Origin: Bacteroidota bacterium
GTDB taxonomy: Bacteria; Bacteroidota; Bacteroidia; Bacteroidales; Porphyromonadaceae
Direction of reading: 5' to 3'
Assembly: GCA_023395395.1 (NCBI GenBank)
Contig: JAEWZH010000022.1
Span: forward strand, 1-51,764
DNA length: 51,764 bases
The translations under genes were made by a program, and so were the position numbers. A model generated the notes under the pieces. The model was not told the DNA's origin. It searched no databases and worked only from the letters and a program-made list of their open reading frames with translations. This document shows positions 16,314-25,700 of this stretch, in pieces. Numbering within the stretch: the first letter of the stretch is position 1; each line of letters begins with the position of its first letter.

Positions 16314-17450
16314 CTATCGTTTATATAGCGTGATTAGAGTGAGCAACAGGTCAAATATCACCATCTGCACACTACCATTTTGTGCTACTTCCGTTCGAGC
16401 ACTCTGAATTTCATCCATTACTCTGGGATAACATTCTAACGAAAGAACCTCTCCCACAGACTCAGCCTGTTGTCGGAGGGCAGAAGAAAGAAACTGCACA
16501 TCGTGCTCCCCGTGCTGTAATGCCAATATTTCACGTAGTGCTGTAGGTAAAGTATCCAAGAGGGCTATCACTTCAGGGCGATCCAGTTTAGCCATCTCTT
16601 GAGCATATTCCAGAAATGCTTTAGGATTACGCGAGAGTGGCATCCAAAGTAGATTCAACGCATCGTTCATGCTTTGTACCTCTCCACTACTTTGCTTTAG
16701 TTGGAGTGCTCTATACAGATTTCCTTGAGCTAAATGCCCTATCTGCTCAGCCTCTTGAAGCGAAAATCCTTTTTTTGAAATTAAATACTCCACGAGTATT
16801 CTCTCAGGAATACTCGGGACGATCACTCGCTGGAGACGGCTTGTGATTGTTGGCAGAAGTTTTTGTGGTTCGTGAGAAACCATGATAAATACGACTCCCA
16901 GAGGAGGCTCTTCTAATAGCTTCAGTAGTTTATTAGCAGTCTCAGTGCGCATCAGTTCTGGTTTCCAAACCAATATCACTTGATACCTACTTTTGAAGGA
17001 GCGTAAAGAAGTAAAATGGATCAAACGTTCGGCCTCAGCCACCAGTATCTGCAACTGCTTGTTACCTGCCTTCTGTAGATTACGCCACTCCTCCTCTGAG
17101 AAGCGCTCTGCCTTTCCCATCAGTTCGATAAACAGATCCATGTACAAGTCGGAAGTGGTATCTTTAGTCTCCCCGCTCTTGATGACGGGGAATACCATAC
17201 TGAGATCAGGGTGCTGAAGACGATCCATCTGCCTACACGATTGACATACGCCACATGGCAACCCCTCTGGCGTACGATCATCACAAAGTATCTGACGTGC
17301 AAGCACAAAGGCCAGTGGCAATGCTTCACTACCTTCCTTTCCGGTTAGAAGCAAAGCATGCGGCAACTGATTCGTCTGAAGAAGCGAACCGAAGTGAGTT
17401 ACCAACTTTTCCTGCCCAAGAAGTTCCTCAGGCTTTGGCACAATCACCAT
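16314..17450 (-). CDS. holB: DNA polymerase III subunit delta prime
   Basis: 378 residues. The protein begins E-E-L-L-G-Q-E-K-L, then L-P-H-A-L-L-L-T-G-K-E-G-S-E-A, where the Walker A is degenerate as usual in delta prime. The zinc module C-G-V-C-Q-S-C follows C-D-D in the standard C-x8-C-x2-C-x2-C layout, and the L-L-K-L-L-E-E-P-P and S-R-L-Q-R clamp-loader motifs are present (S-R-C replaced by S-R-L). It is the non-ATPase wrench of the clamp loader. The upstream dihydroorotate-dehydrogenase-like gene ends 10 bp before its start, so they share a transcript. Confidence 0.9.
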   Translation of the reverse strand: MVIVPKPEELLGQEKLVTHFGSLLQTNQLPHALLLTGKEGSEALPLAFVLARQILCDDRTPEGLPCGVCQSCRQMDRLQHPDLSMVFPVIKSGETKDTTSDLYMDLFIELMGKAERFSEEEWRNLQKAGNKQLQILVAEAERLIHFTSLRSFKSRYQVILVWKPELMRTETANKLLKLLEEPPLGVVFIMVSHEPQKLLPTITSRLQRVIVPSIPERILVEYLISKKGFSLQEAEQIGHLAQGNLYRALQLKQSSGEVQSMNDALNLLWMPLSRNPKAFLEYAQEMAKLDRPEVIALLDTLPTALREILALQHGEHDVQFLSSALRQQAESVGEVLSLECYPRVMDEIQSARTEVAQNGSVQMVIFDLLLTLITLYKR

Positions 17451-17460
17451 GTTATTGGTC

Positions 17461-18507
17461 TTAAATAAGCCCGAAATCTGGCTTTCCTAGATTGATTGTC
17501 GCAGTAGGGTTTGCGTCCTCACTTGCATGGTAACGCATAAACTGACTACGTTGATACATAGTAGCATGATCAACCCGAGTCGCAGCGAGTTTGCCCTTAA
17601 ACTCCTTGAGCTCATGATACTGTTTACGATCCATCCACTCAGAGAGAAATTGATTAGCTTCTCGAACTACTTCAGCTCCTCCCTTATACAATGCACTGCA
17701 ATATTGTACTGCATCAGCTCCAGCCAGAAGACCCTTAACGAGGTCTCTCCCATTACGAGCACCATTGGATAGTGCAATAGAGAGATCCGGCACCCCTCCG
17801 CGAACCAATGCTGCAAATCTGAGGGTGTCTGAATAAGATCCTTCATGACTCAAAACCGCCCCACGGCAGATTGCCTCTTCCTCGATATCTATATCAGGCA
17901 TAAATGTACGGTTGAAGAGTACCACCGCGTCAGTACCAGCAAGTTTGAGATCTCTTGCCAGGCGAATCACATTGGTAAAATATTTACTGAGCTTGATAAT
18001 CAATGGAGTATGTGGCAGCACCTCACGTAGTCCCCTTACCATTTTGACCAGATCCTCTTCTGAGTCACCCCATGGTTGAGTCACCTTGGTTTCCAACCTC
18101 ATCACGTTACACTCAAGCGCATCGGCACCAGCATCGATTAGCTCCTTGGCATACTTTATCCAACTATCACTTTTGTAAGCATTCACGCTAGCAATCACAG
18201 GGATATCCACCGCTTGCTTAGCCTCACAGATTACATTTATATGCGACTGCAGGGCGTGCTCCTTGACATAGTGTTGCAGATAATCCATGGCTGTAGAGTC
18301 GTGATATCCACCTGTCATCTCTTCTGTCATCTTGGTAATATCTTGCTCTATCTCCTCTTCAAAGATTGATTTTAGGACAATCGCACCAGCACCGGCATCC
18401 GTTAGCTCCTTAATCTTCTTGATTTCCTTAGTCAATCCGGAGCTTGCCACGATAAATGGGCTTCTCAATAGCAGTTTCCCTGCGTATAGTGTAGATATAT
18501 CAGCCAT
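17461..18507 (-). CDS. Dihydroorotate dehydrogenase-like flavoprotein
   Basis: About 348 residues of a TIM-barrel FMN enzyme. It shows S-P-F-I-V-A-S-S-G-L-T near the N-terminus, I-V-L-K-S near residue 47, A-S-V-N-A-Y, L-E-C-N-V, L-I-I-K-L-S and the phosphate-binding S-N-G-A-R-N and G-A-D-A-V-Q-Y. The N-I-S-C-P-N active-site segment of true PyrD is replaced by N-V-M-R-L-E, so orotate formation is doubtful. The Bacteroidota family is normally called 'dihydroorotate dehydrogenase-like'. The start at 18507 (M-A-D-I-S) is preferred to the one two codons earlier. A TAACTTTG -7 box lies about 40 bp upstream. Confidence 0.85.
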   Translation of the reverse strand: MADISTLYAGKLLLRSPFIVASSGLTKEIKKIKELTDAGAGAIVLKSIFEEEIEQDITKMTEEMTGGYHDSTAMDYLQHYVKEHALQSHINVICEAKQAVDIPVIASVNAYKSDSWIKYAKELIDAGADALECNVMRLETKVTQPWGDSEEDLVKMVRGLREVLPHTPLIIKLSKYFTNVIRLARDLKLAGTDAVVLFNRTFMPDIDIEEEAICRGAVLSHEGSYSDTLRFAALVRGGVPDLSIALSNGARNGRDLVKGLLAGADAVQYCSALYKGGAEVVREANQFLSEWMDRKQYHELKEFKGKLAATRVDHATMYQRSQFMRYHASEDANPTATINLGKPDFGLI

Positions 18508-18543
18508 ATACACATATTAGAATTGTAATTTTACCATCTCCAA

Positions 18544-18551
18544 CAAAGTTA
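18544..18551 (-). promoter_or_regulatory. -7 box for the DHOD-like/holB transcript
   Basis: TAACTTTG on the minus strand matches the Bacteroidota TAnnTTTG consensus. No clear -33 TTG is seen at the right distance. The rest of 18508-18782 shows no gene. Confidence 0.45.
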
Positions 18552-18782
18552 GCAAATATTTGGGATTTCAGCGCATTATGTACAGGGCTGACAGGGGTAA
18601 CGCATTAGAAATATCGTGAAATATCATGTAAAAGCAATATGGTACGAATCTATATCAATGCCATCTAATCCGCAAGCATAGGATCTGGTTTTTTGGATAG
18701 GGAGAGATCCCTGCTCTACACGATATTATTCGTGACGATTTTTTGACCTATACGCTATTCCGCTGACTTCGCTGCGATCGGA

Positions 18783-20748
18783 ATCTATAATAGTGAAATT
18801 AGGAGCAGCTAAACCTCACTCCATAAAACTCGTACTAAAACGAATCTACAATAGTAGAAATTATAAGGAGTAGCTAAACACCCTTTCAGTTTCAATGCGT
18901 TCGGCAGAATCTACAATAGTAGAAATTATAAGGAGTAGCTAAACTTAGTATATATAAAAACCCGCAAGTATTAATCTACAATAGTAGAAATTATAAGGAG
19001 TAGCTAAACCATACTCTCGCAGTTTCTCGCAGTAGGTGATCTACAATAGTAGAAATTATAAGGAGTAGCTAAACGCAGCAGAGATGTACGAACTCAACAG
19101 ATCTACAATAGTAGAAATTATAAGGAGTAGCTAAACAGAGCGTGCCTGGGACATGATCAGATGAATCTACAATAGTAGAAATTATAAGGAGTAGCTAAAC
19201 AACCAGCGTGTCGTAATATGGGCGTTAGATCTACAATAGTAGAAATTATAAGGAGTAGCTAAACCTATGTAGATCCTATCTACATTCAGAATGCCATCTA
19301 CAATAGTAGAAATTATAAGGAGTAGCTAAACATAGTTCTACAGAAGCAGATGGCTACATTATCTACAATAGTAGAAATTATAAGGAGTAGCTAAACCTTG
19401 CGAACGTCTGAGAGATGCGACACTCTATCTACAATAGTAGAAATTATAAGGAGTAGCTAAACTGTATGGGAGCAGAGATACAAGGACATATCTACAATAG
19501 TAGAAATTATAAGGAGTAGCTAAACTCCGAGAGGACACCATCCAGCATCAGGTCATATCTACAATAGTAGAAATTATAAGGAGTAGCTAAACGCCATTCT
19601 TGTAGTATACGTGCGATTCAATCTACAATAGTAGAAATTATAAGGAGTAGCTAAACATATAGCTTGGCTCAAAAGCGGTGCTGGAATCTACAATAGTAGA
19701 AATTATAAGGAGTAGCTAAACATGGATGAAGAACAACGAGGAGCGATACAAATCTACAATAGTAGAAATTATAAGGAGTAGCTAAACTATAGTGCTCTTG
19801 ATGCTATTATAGAGAGATCTACAATAGTAGAAATTATAAGGAGTAGCTAAACAACCGCTACAATGCAGGCTTATTCGTATGATCTACAATAGTAGAAATT
19901 ATAAGGAGTAGCTAAACACGCTAGTAAACAAACATGGGATCCATATCTACAATAGTAGAAATTATAAGGAGTAGCTAAACCAACAAGACAGGAGGCGAGG
20001 GGAAATAATCTACAATAGTAGAAATTATAAGGAGTAGCTAAACATAGCAAATCTAAATCCCCAAGACCATATCTACAATAGTAGAAATTATAAGGAGTAG
20101 CTAAACAACTATAATAGATAATAATTGCTATGTATCTACAATAGTAGAAATTATAAGGAGTAGCTAAACGTCAAGAGGTGTGTCGCTCTTGACAACATCT
20201 ACAATAGTAGAAATTATAAGGAGTAGCTAAACGTAGTCTTCCCTACACCAACGTTACCAGAATCTACAATAGTAGAAATTATAAGGAGTAGCTAAACACA
20301 CTAGGAAACTAGGATTGGAAAACATCTACAATAGTAGAAATTATAAGGAGTAGCTAAACAAGTGGGGTCTTTTATACGAGGATAACGGATCTACAATAGT
20401 AGAAATTATAAGGAGTAGCTAAACAAGAGAGTAGTAAAAGAGGATGGAAAGGAGGATCTACAATAGTAGAAATTATAAGGAGTAGCTAAACGTAAGAGCG
20501 CGTAGAGTGGATTAGAAACTTATCTACAATAGTAGAAATTATAAGGAGTAGCTAAACACTAACCGACTTCGGGTGGGAATACGTATCTACAATAGTAGAA
20601 ATTATAAGGAGTAGCTAAACTATCTATAAGAGATAAAGCAGTGCGGAAAATCTACAATAGTAGAAATTATAAGGAGTAGCTAAACTGGATTAGTACCTGG
20701 GCGGAACGTCTTATCTACAATAGTAGAAATTATAAGGAGTAGCTAAAC
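18783..20748 (-). CRISPR. Type V-A CRISPR array, 30 intact repeats plus one degenerate, 30 spacers
   Basis: In the transcribed (minus) direction the 36-bp repeat begins GTTTAGCTACTCC and ends TTTCTACTATTGTAGAT, the Cas12a crRNA hairpin. I placed 30 intact copies, the first (leader-proximal) at 20713-20748 and the last at 18844-18879, with no mismatch seen. A decayed 32-bp copy at 18783-18814 closes the array. Spacers are 26-31 bp. Starts of plus-strand copies include 18844, 18909, 18974, 19039, 19101, 19165, 19229, 19296, 19361, 19427, 19490, 19557, 19621, 19686, 19752, 19817, 19882, 19945, 20008, 20071, 20134, 20197, 20262, 20324, 20389, 20456, 20522, 20585, 20650 and 20713. The array is downstream of cas2 in the same orientation, as in other type V-A loci. 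Confidence 0.98.
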
Positions 20749-20921
20749 CCTGCCCTGCAAATATACTATATAGTCACGTATCTACCAATAGTTTACAATC
20801 AAATGTCTATGAACTAATTCTGCCCCCCTCTCTCCATTCCAAGATTTCGCAGAGAGTAAGTTCTTTAGTATTCAATCAGTTAGTACTATTGCCAGAAAAC
20901 ATAAAGACTGAGGTTTGTAAA
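20749..20921 (-). promoter_or_regulatory. CRISPR leader with array promoter (20758-20788)
   Basis: This is the DNA between cas2 and the first repeat. Immediately before the first repeat the minus strand has TTG (20786-20788), 20 bp, then TATATTTG (20758-20765), a near-ideal Bacteroidota promoter whose start point would fall at about 20751, next to repeat 1 at 20748. The -33 TTG lies inside a stretch, 20780-20792, that reads ACTATTGGTAGAT and so resembles the 3' end of the repeat with one inserted G. The leader also has a run of six G upstream of this. Confidence 0.65.
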
Positions 20922-21194
20922 TTATAGATATACAATATCCTGATCTCGATGGATCGCATTACCATACTTTTTCAGTTTGACTGATGATACGTCAAAGATT
21001 ATGACACTATCTGCACCGCCAAACTCTTTTGAGAAGAGTTCTTCTATTTTAGTAGTGAGATTATCCAAAATCCTATTGGTGTTGTTTACTTCATACACTG
21101 AATACTGAAGGCGAATAGCTCCATTTTTCGTCAGCATTTTTGCGAATCTGCTTCGGAGCTTATCATTACATATATCATAGCTAATTATAAGCAT
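20922..21194 (-). CDS. cas2: CRISPR-associated endonuclease Cas2
   Basis: 90 residues with the Cas2 ferredoxin-like layout: M-L-I-I-S-Y-D-I at the N-terminus supplies the conserved Asp, then R-F-A-K-M-L-T-K-N-G-A-I-R-L-Q-Y-S-V-Y-E and the D-S-V-I-I-F-D-V strand. It forms the adaptation complex with Cas1 and acts mainly as the structural core. Its ATG follows the cas1 stop by one base. It is the last gene of the operon, directly before the leader. Confidence 0.95.
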   Translation of the reverse strand: MLIISYDICNDKLRSRFAKMLTKNGAIRLQYSVYEVNNTNRILDNLTTKIEELFSKEFGGADSVIIFDVSSVKLKKYGNAIHRDQDIVYL

Positions 21195-21195
21195 A

Positions 21196-22176
21196 TCACA
21201 GATAAAACTGAGGATATTGTGTTACTGACTTTCTTCGCATGAAACAGCGATAATAAGACTGGACATATAGGAATACATCCATTTTATACGGAATCAATGC
21301 ATCCAAAAAGATTCTCTGATAATCTCTGTTTTTCTCTCTTTTTAGACAATATTCTCCTTTTCTGATCTCAAAATCCTTTTCCGAAAATTGTCCCCTGTTA
21401 AATCCTGATCTCACTGCCTTGTCTACAATACACCTAAATGGTTCCATTATATCACAAACCAGTGACTTTCGTTTGAACCACAGCTTATGTAGTACTCCGA
21501 TGTACAAATCAAAACCAAAAAGCCTTAGGAAACACTCTATATAGTTAAATAACAGTGTGTACCCAATATCCAACGTTGAATTAATCGCATCACACTTAGT
21601 ACGAGGACGGCGAGCGACCCAATGCTGAGACTGAAAAAATGCTGAGAAGTAAATTTTTGAGGCAGCGCCTTCAATACCCATCAATTCACTATAACCAGAA
21701 CATTGCATCACTTCAGGGACAAGTGTTTTACAACTCTCAATAGCCTCCAATGTTAGATTATCCTTTTTTCTAGTGTCCGTTAACGCTTTTATTTGATTAA
21801 AAATCTTATTAGCGATGACTTCTTTGGCAATTCTGAGTCCTTCATCTCCCAAATGATATTGTCTATCTCGCAGCAAATAATTTGCTTCTGCTGGATTGCT
21901 CCAGAAGAATACCGGACGCAAATTGGGTTTCATCACTACAAGAGCTACTCCGTTTCTCTGGCATTTCTCTATGAGTGGAGTAGTAATGGTAATATTCCCT
22001 ATTACAAAAAGAGCCAGTATCTTCTGGAAAGGCATTTTAGTCAAGGTCTTCATCTTTTCTGTTTTGGCGACCCGCTCTTCCAAGAGGAGTTCTCCGTTAC
22101 CGACTCTGAGATTTCTGTCTTGGACACAGTTGATAACGAATATTGTCCTAAATTCAATATCTTTACGAGTAAACAT
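21196..22176 (-). CDS. cas1: CRISPR-associated integrase Cas1
   Basis: 326 residues from the ATG at 22176 (M-F-T-R-K-D-I-E-F); the frame is open seven codons further, but this start fits the type V-A family. Catalytic elements are visible: Glu in M-G-I-E-G-A-A-S-K-I-Y-F, His in G-V-L-H-K-L-W, and Glu in L-V-C-D-I-M-E-P-F-R. The conserved D-A-I-N-S-T-L-D-I-G-Y-T-L-L is also there. It integrates new spacers at the leader end together with Cas2. It overlaps the 3' end of cas4 by 14 bp, implying coupled translation. Confidence 0.95.
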   Translation of the reverse strand: MFTRKDIEFRTIFVINCVQDRNLRVGNGELLLEERVAKTEKMKTLTKMPFQKILALFVIGNITITTPLIEKCQRNGVALVVMKPNLRPVFFWSNPAEANYLLRDRQYHLGDEGLRIAKEVIANKIFNQIKALTDTRKKDNLTLEAIESCKTLVPEVMQCSGYSELMGIEGAASKIYFSAFFQSQHWVARRPRTKCDAINSTLDIGYTLLFNYIECFLRLFGFDLYIGVLHKLWFKRKSLVCDIMEPFRCIVDKAVRSGFNRGQFSEKDFEIRKGEYCLKREKNRDYQRIFLDALIPYKMDVFLYVQSYYRCFMRRKSVTQYPQFYL

Positions 22177-22729
22177 TCTCTTCTCCTGTTTTATCACATA
22201 AGTTACAATAAATACAATGTCTACATTTATTGGGGCTTATAACTATAGAGAGCGACGGATCATACATGAGATAGCGAGCAATGAATTGTTCAAATTCTCT
22301 CTGATCGTCTTCTGTAGGCAGTGGTATCGGTATCGTTTTATTGGTAGAGATCTCATAAAAGGCTAATTCGTCAATCCCGTATCCCATTTCTTTCATACAA
22401 AAATACTGTGCCCATAACTGGTAAATCTGCCCCCTATAAATATTCTTTAGTTGGTATTTTCTTTCTATCAATTTCCGCTCTTTCTGTCGATATACATCTA
22501 TTTTCCCCATTAGGTGGTATCGTTCAGAGAACACAGGAAGGGAGAAGATGACATCTTTTTTCGTAGATCCAGATTTACTATCAACCGCTTCATGCGCAAA
22601 ACGACCTTTGACCTGTGGTGTGGCATAGTACAGGTCTTCGTCCGTACTATGATATACGTTGTGAAGGTATATAGAGTACGGACAGAAGATAAAGTCATTC
22701 AGAGTGGAAATGAGGATATAATCAGTCAT
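22163..22729 (-). CDS. cas4: CRISPR-associated exonuclease Cas4
   Basis: 188 residues from the ATG at 22729 (M-T-D-Y-I-L-I-S-T-L-N-D), which overlaps the cas12a stop. The RecB-type nuclease motifs are A-H-E (R-F-A-H-E-A), G-K-I-D-V and L-I-E-R-K-Y-Q-L-K, followed by Q-L-W-A-Q-Y. A 4Fe-4S cluster is indicated by C16 (F-C-P-Y) and C169, C172, C175 and C178 (C-R-H-C-I-Y-C-N-L-C). It selects and trims prespacers with the right PAM. All key residues are present, so the adaptation module looks functional. Confidence 0.94.
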   Translation of the reverse strand: MTDYILISTLNDFIFCPYSIYLHNVYHSTDEDLYYATPQVKGRFAHEAVDSKSGSTKKDVIFSLPVFSERYHLMGKIDVYRQKERKLIERKYQLKNIYRGQIYQLWAQYFCMKEMGYGIDELAFYEISTNKTIPIPLPTEDDQREFEQFIARYLMYDPSLSIVISPNKCRHCIYCNLCDKTGEENVYS

Positions 22730-25700
22730 TTCGATACGGTTTCTTTTGAACAAAGTTCAGCCATTGTTGATTAGAAATAGCGAGTTTCACTTTCTTTCCA
22801 GACTCAGCTTTTCTGATTTGATCCATTGCCCAAAGACCTTTAAGTGCAATATTGTATGCGCCATTGGCGTCCGCATTATCAGGAAGATTTTGTTCAGCAC
22901 TTCTGCTATCATAAAAAGCGCCAGTTTCATCCTGTACCGGAGAGATAAGGTAGTCTTCACTTGTCTCCTTTCTGCTATTACGCATCTGCACTATTAGCCT
23001 GAACAATTCTAGCAGTTGAGAGAAAAACTCCTTGCTATTCTGCCGTAGAATAGCGTCTTTGAGATCAAGAGTTGATGTATAGTCAACAGAGTGCAAGTCA
23101 AAAAACATTTTAAACTCACTCGTCAGATTAATATTTTTATAGTCCCTCTGGTTATTTTTGTCTGGGTTTCGGTATGTCATTATCCGACTACCATAGGTGC
23201 AAAGTGTCCAGTGGGTACGACTTCCCTCTGCTTTATTGGTAAAATGGCTATAGTCAAACTTAAATTCAAACCAGTTCATTGATGGGTTGAAAGAGATAGA
23301 TTCAAATTTACCAAAGAATGACTTCGCTTTGGTTACACTTTCATACCGTGTGTCAAAAAGATTGACGAACCCAGTAACTGGATCTATTTTACTGGTATTC
23401 CATGCAGGGACATAGAAGAGGAAACCATTCTGCCTACCCATCTCTCTAAAACTTTTAAAAGGACTTGTTAGTTGATATGCTCTCAATAATCCTCCTGCCT
23501 CACATGCATCCAGTTTTTTATCAACAAGATAATTAAGCTTTTCTATGAGCTGTTTTTCGAACTGCTGATACACAGCGCTCTCTACTTTTTGGCGTCCGCG
23601 TTTAAATCCCATGTTAAGGTCTTCTAATACCACTATGGCATTATACTTGACCATGAGTTGAGTAACCCTATAAATCACTTGACTCAAATAACCTTGTTTC
23701 AAATCCTTAATTCCCTCTATGGTTTGCCAATTTTTTCGTTCATTTTGTCGTTGAGCATCCCTCATTTCGAGCAAATCATGATAGTTTGTCTTGTATTCAG
23801 TATCATTGTGATGGTTCACAATCTCATTAAGAGAAAACTGCTCCACTATATTTCCATGCCTGTCAATAACAGAGATATAGAGTAAGTGCCTCTCCCCCCT
23901 GTCGATGCCTATCACGTGTATATCCTGATTCTCTCTAATAACATCCTCAACCATGGTATTCACTTTATCCCCATTCTTGTTCTTAAAGTTCATGGTAATC
24001 GGCACATGAAATTGGAATTTGTCCACAGTATACCTTTTATCCTTAATAAGATCATACTCAAAAAGGCTTTCTTCACCTTGACCTAGTGTATTCTTTTTCT
24101 TAATGGGCTGGCGTGCTGGGTGTGTGGGGTAATCGTATTTCAAACTCTTTTCCCTAAAGAATACTTCCGCTTGTCCGTTTAGTTTGTAGACGATATCGGC
24201 TAAGTTGCGTTCATCGAAGAGCATCTTCCAGTACAAAGTATGCATATTAGGGGTCCCCTTGCTATACGACGAGAAGTCCTTATTATAAATCTGAAATAGA
24301 TATAGTTTGCCTTCTTCTACTAGAGTGTTGATATACGATTCGGATACCTTCCGAAAAGATATTTTAAAACCCTGTTCCTCTACTTCTCTATAAAAGCCGG
24401 ATATATCTTGATAAGAGGAGGTCTCAGAAAATGCGAAACCAAATTGACTCCAGTCTTCATGGATACTTATCGATTGTTTGAAAAAATCAATAAGTGCATG
24501 TAAATCGTTCTTATTAAAGTTTACACCTAACTTGTGAGTCCCAAGAGCATATTTATCTAAAAGTTCTTGACTAGGCTTAAATTTTTTTATCCCCTTCTTA
24601 GAAAGGAAAACTTTGGGAAAACTCGCATATGCTTTTGGGATTAACTTATAATCCATCTTTTCGTAACACGGTTTATCCTCAGGCAATTTACTGTCATCAA
24701 AACTTTTGTTGTGTTTCTTATCCATGATCGCGAGGAAATAATTGCCTTCCTTTCTGAGCAAAACAGTCAAGTAATCTTTCTCTTTGTTTCTATCCCAACC
24801 GTTGAGCAATTGGGCATTGCCAAAGTTAAGTTTTATTTTCTTCGTTCTATATCGCTTTTGGGTCAGATAGTTACGAACCTTATTGTAGAGTGGTATAATG
24901 GCATCTATCGCGTCACAGACGTAATTATACTCCCCATAAAATTTCTCATCTTTGTCTGGTTCTTCTCCTGTCCCTCCCAAAGGTTTAAGGAATCTCTGCA
25001 GATTTAATATGGTGTCTAAAAACTCCTTGATTAATGCAATATTTGCCTTATCATGAATTAAACCACTATCAGTATGATATGGATTACTGAGCAAAGAGTC
25101 AATTTTACGATATGCTAGCTGAATTTTACTTATTAGATCAGTTGTTGATCCGCTCTGATTTTCTATAGCCCCTATTTTTGATAAATATGTCTCGATACAT
25201 TTATTGTTAGCTTCAGTCAATAGGGCGATGCATTCATCCAACACTGCAATGCTCAAACTCTTCTCTTTTTTCAGAGCATTATTCCTTTTCTCTTGATAAT
25301 TAATGCTCTCTTTATCCTTCGATTTTGAAAGTAAGTCGTACGCACGCTCTCTGGCAATATTAATGGCATTCCAATCCCCAAATAACTTTTTGGAAATCTC
25401 TGTAAGCTGAGGATCATTCTTAATGTATATACGTGAAAGGTCATAATCTTTGATGGATTGGAGCAATACTCTTATCCTATCAAATATATCTTTAGATATC
25501 TCATCATAGAAATCCTTGAGAGCCCTGAGCAGGTCGTTGTCTTTTTCAAATACTTCGGGGAGCCACGATAGCTGCTCTCTGTCACTTAGTATTTGCTTAA
25601 AAAGTGGTCTGAAAAGAGGCAACCGGTGTTCTTTACTATTTTTCTGATTGTACAAATTGATACGCTCGTTGAGTCCCTTGATTTCCGTTTTTTCTTCTGA

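Noticed and set aside
18880..20712. Self-targeting spacers
   Set aside because: By eye, no spacer has a full match with a T-rich PAM in this window. Only the partial match of 18945-18973 was notable and it is reported as weak.
18815..20712. Strand bias: many spacers read as open frames on the plus strand
   Set aside because: Segments of 26-31 bases usually have at least one open frame by chance, so this is not evidence of bias.
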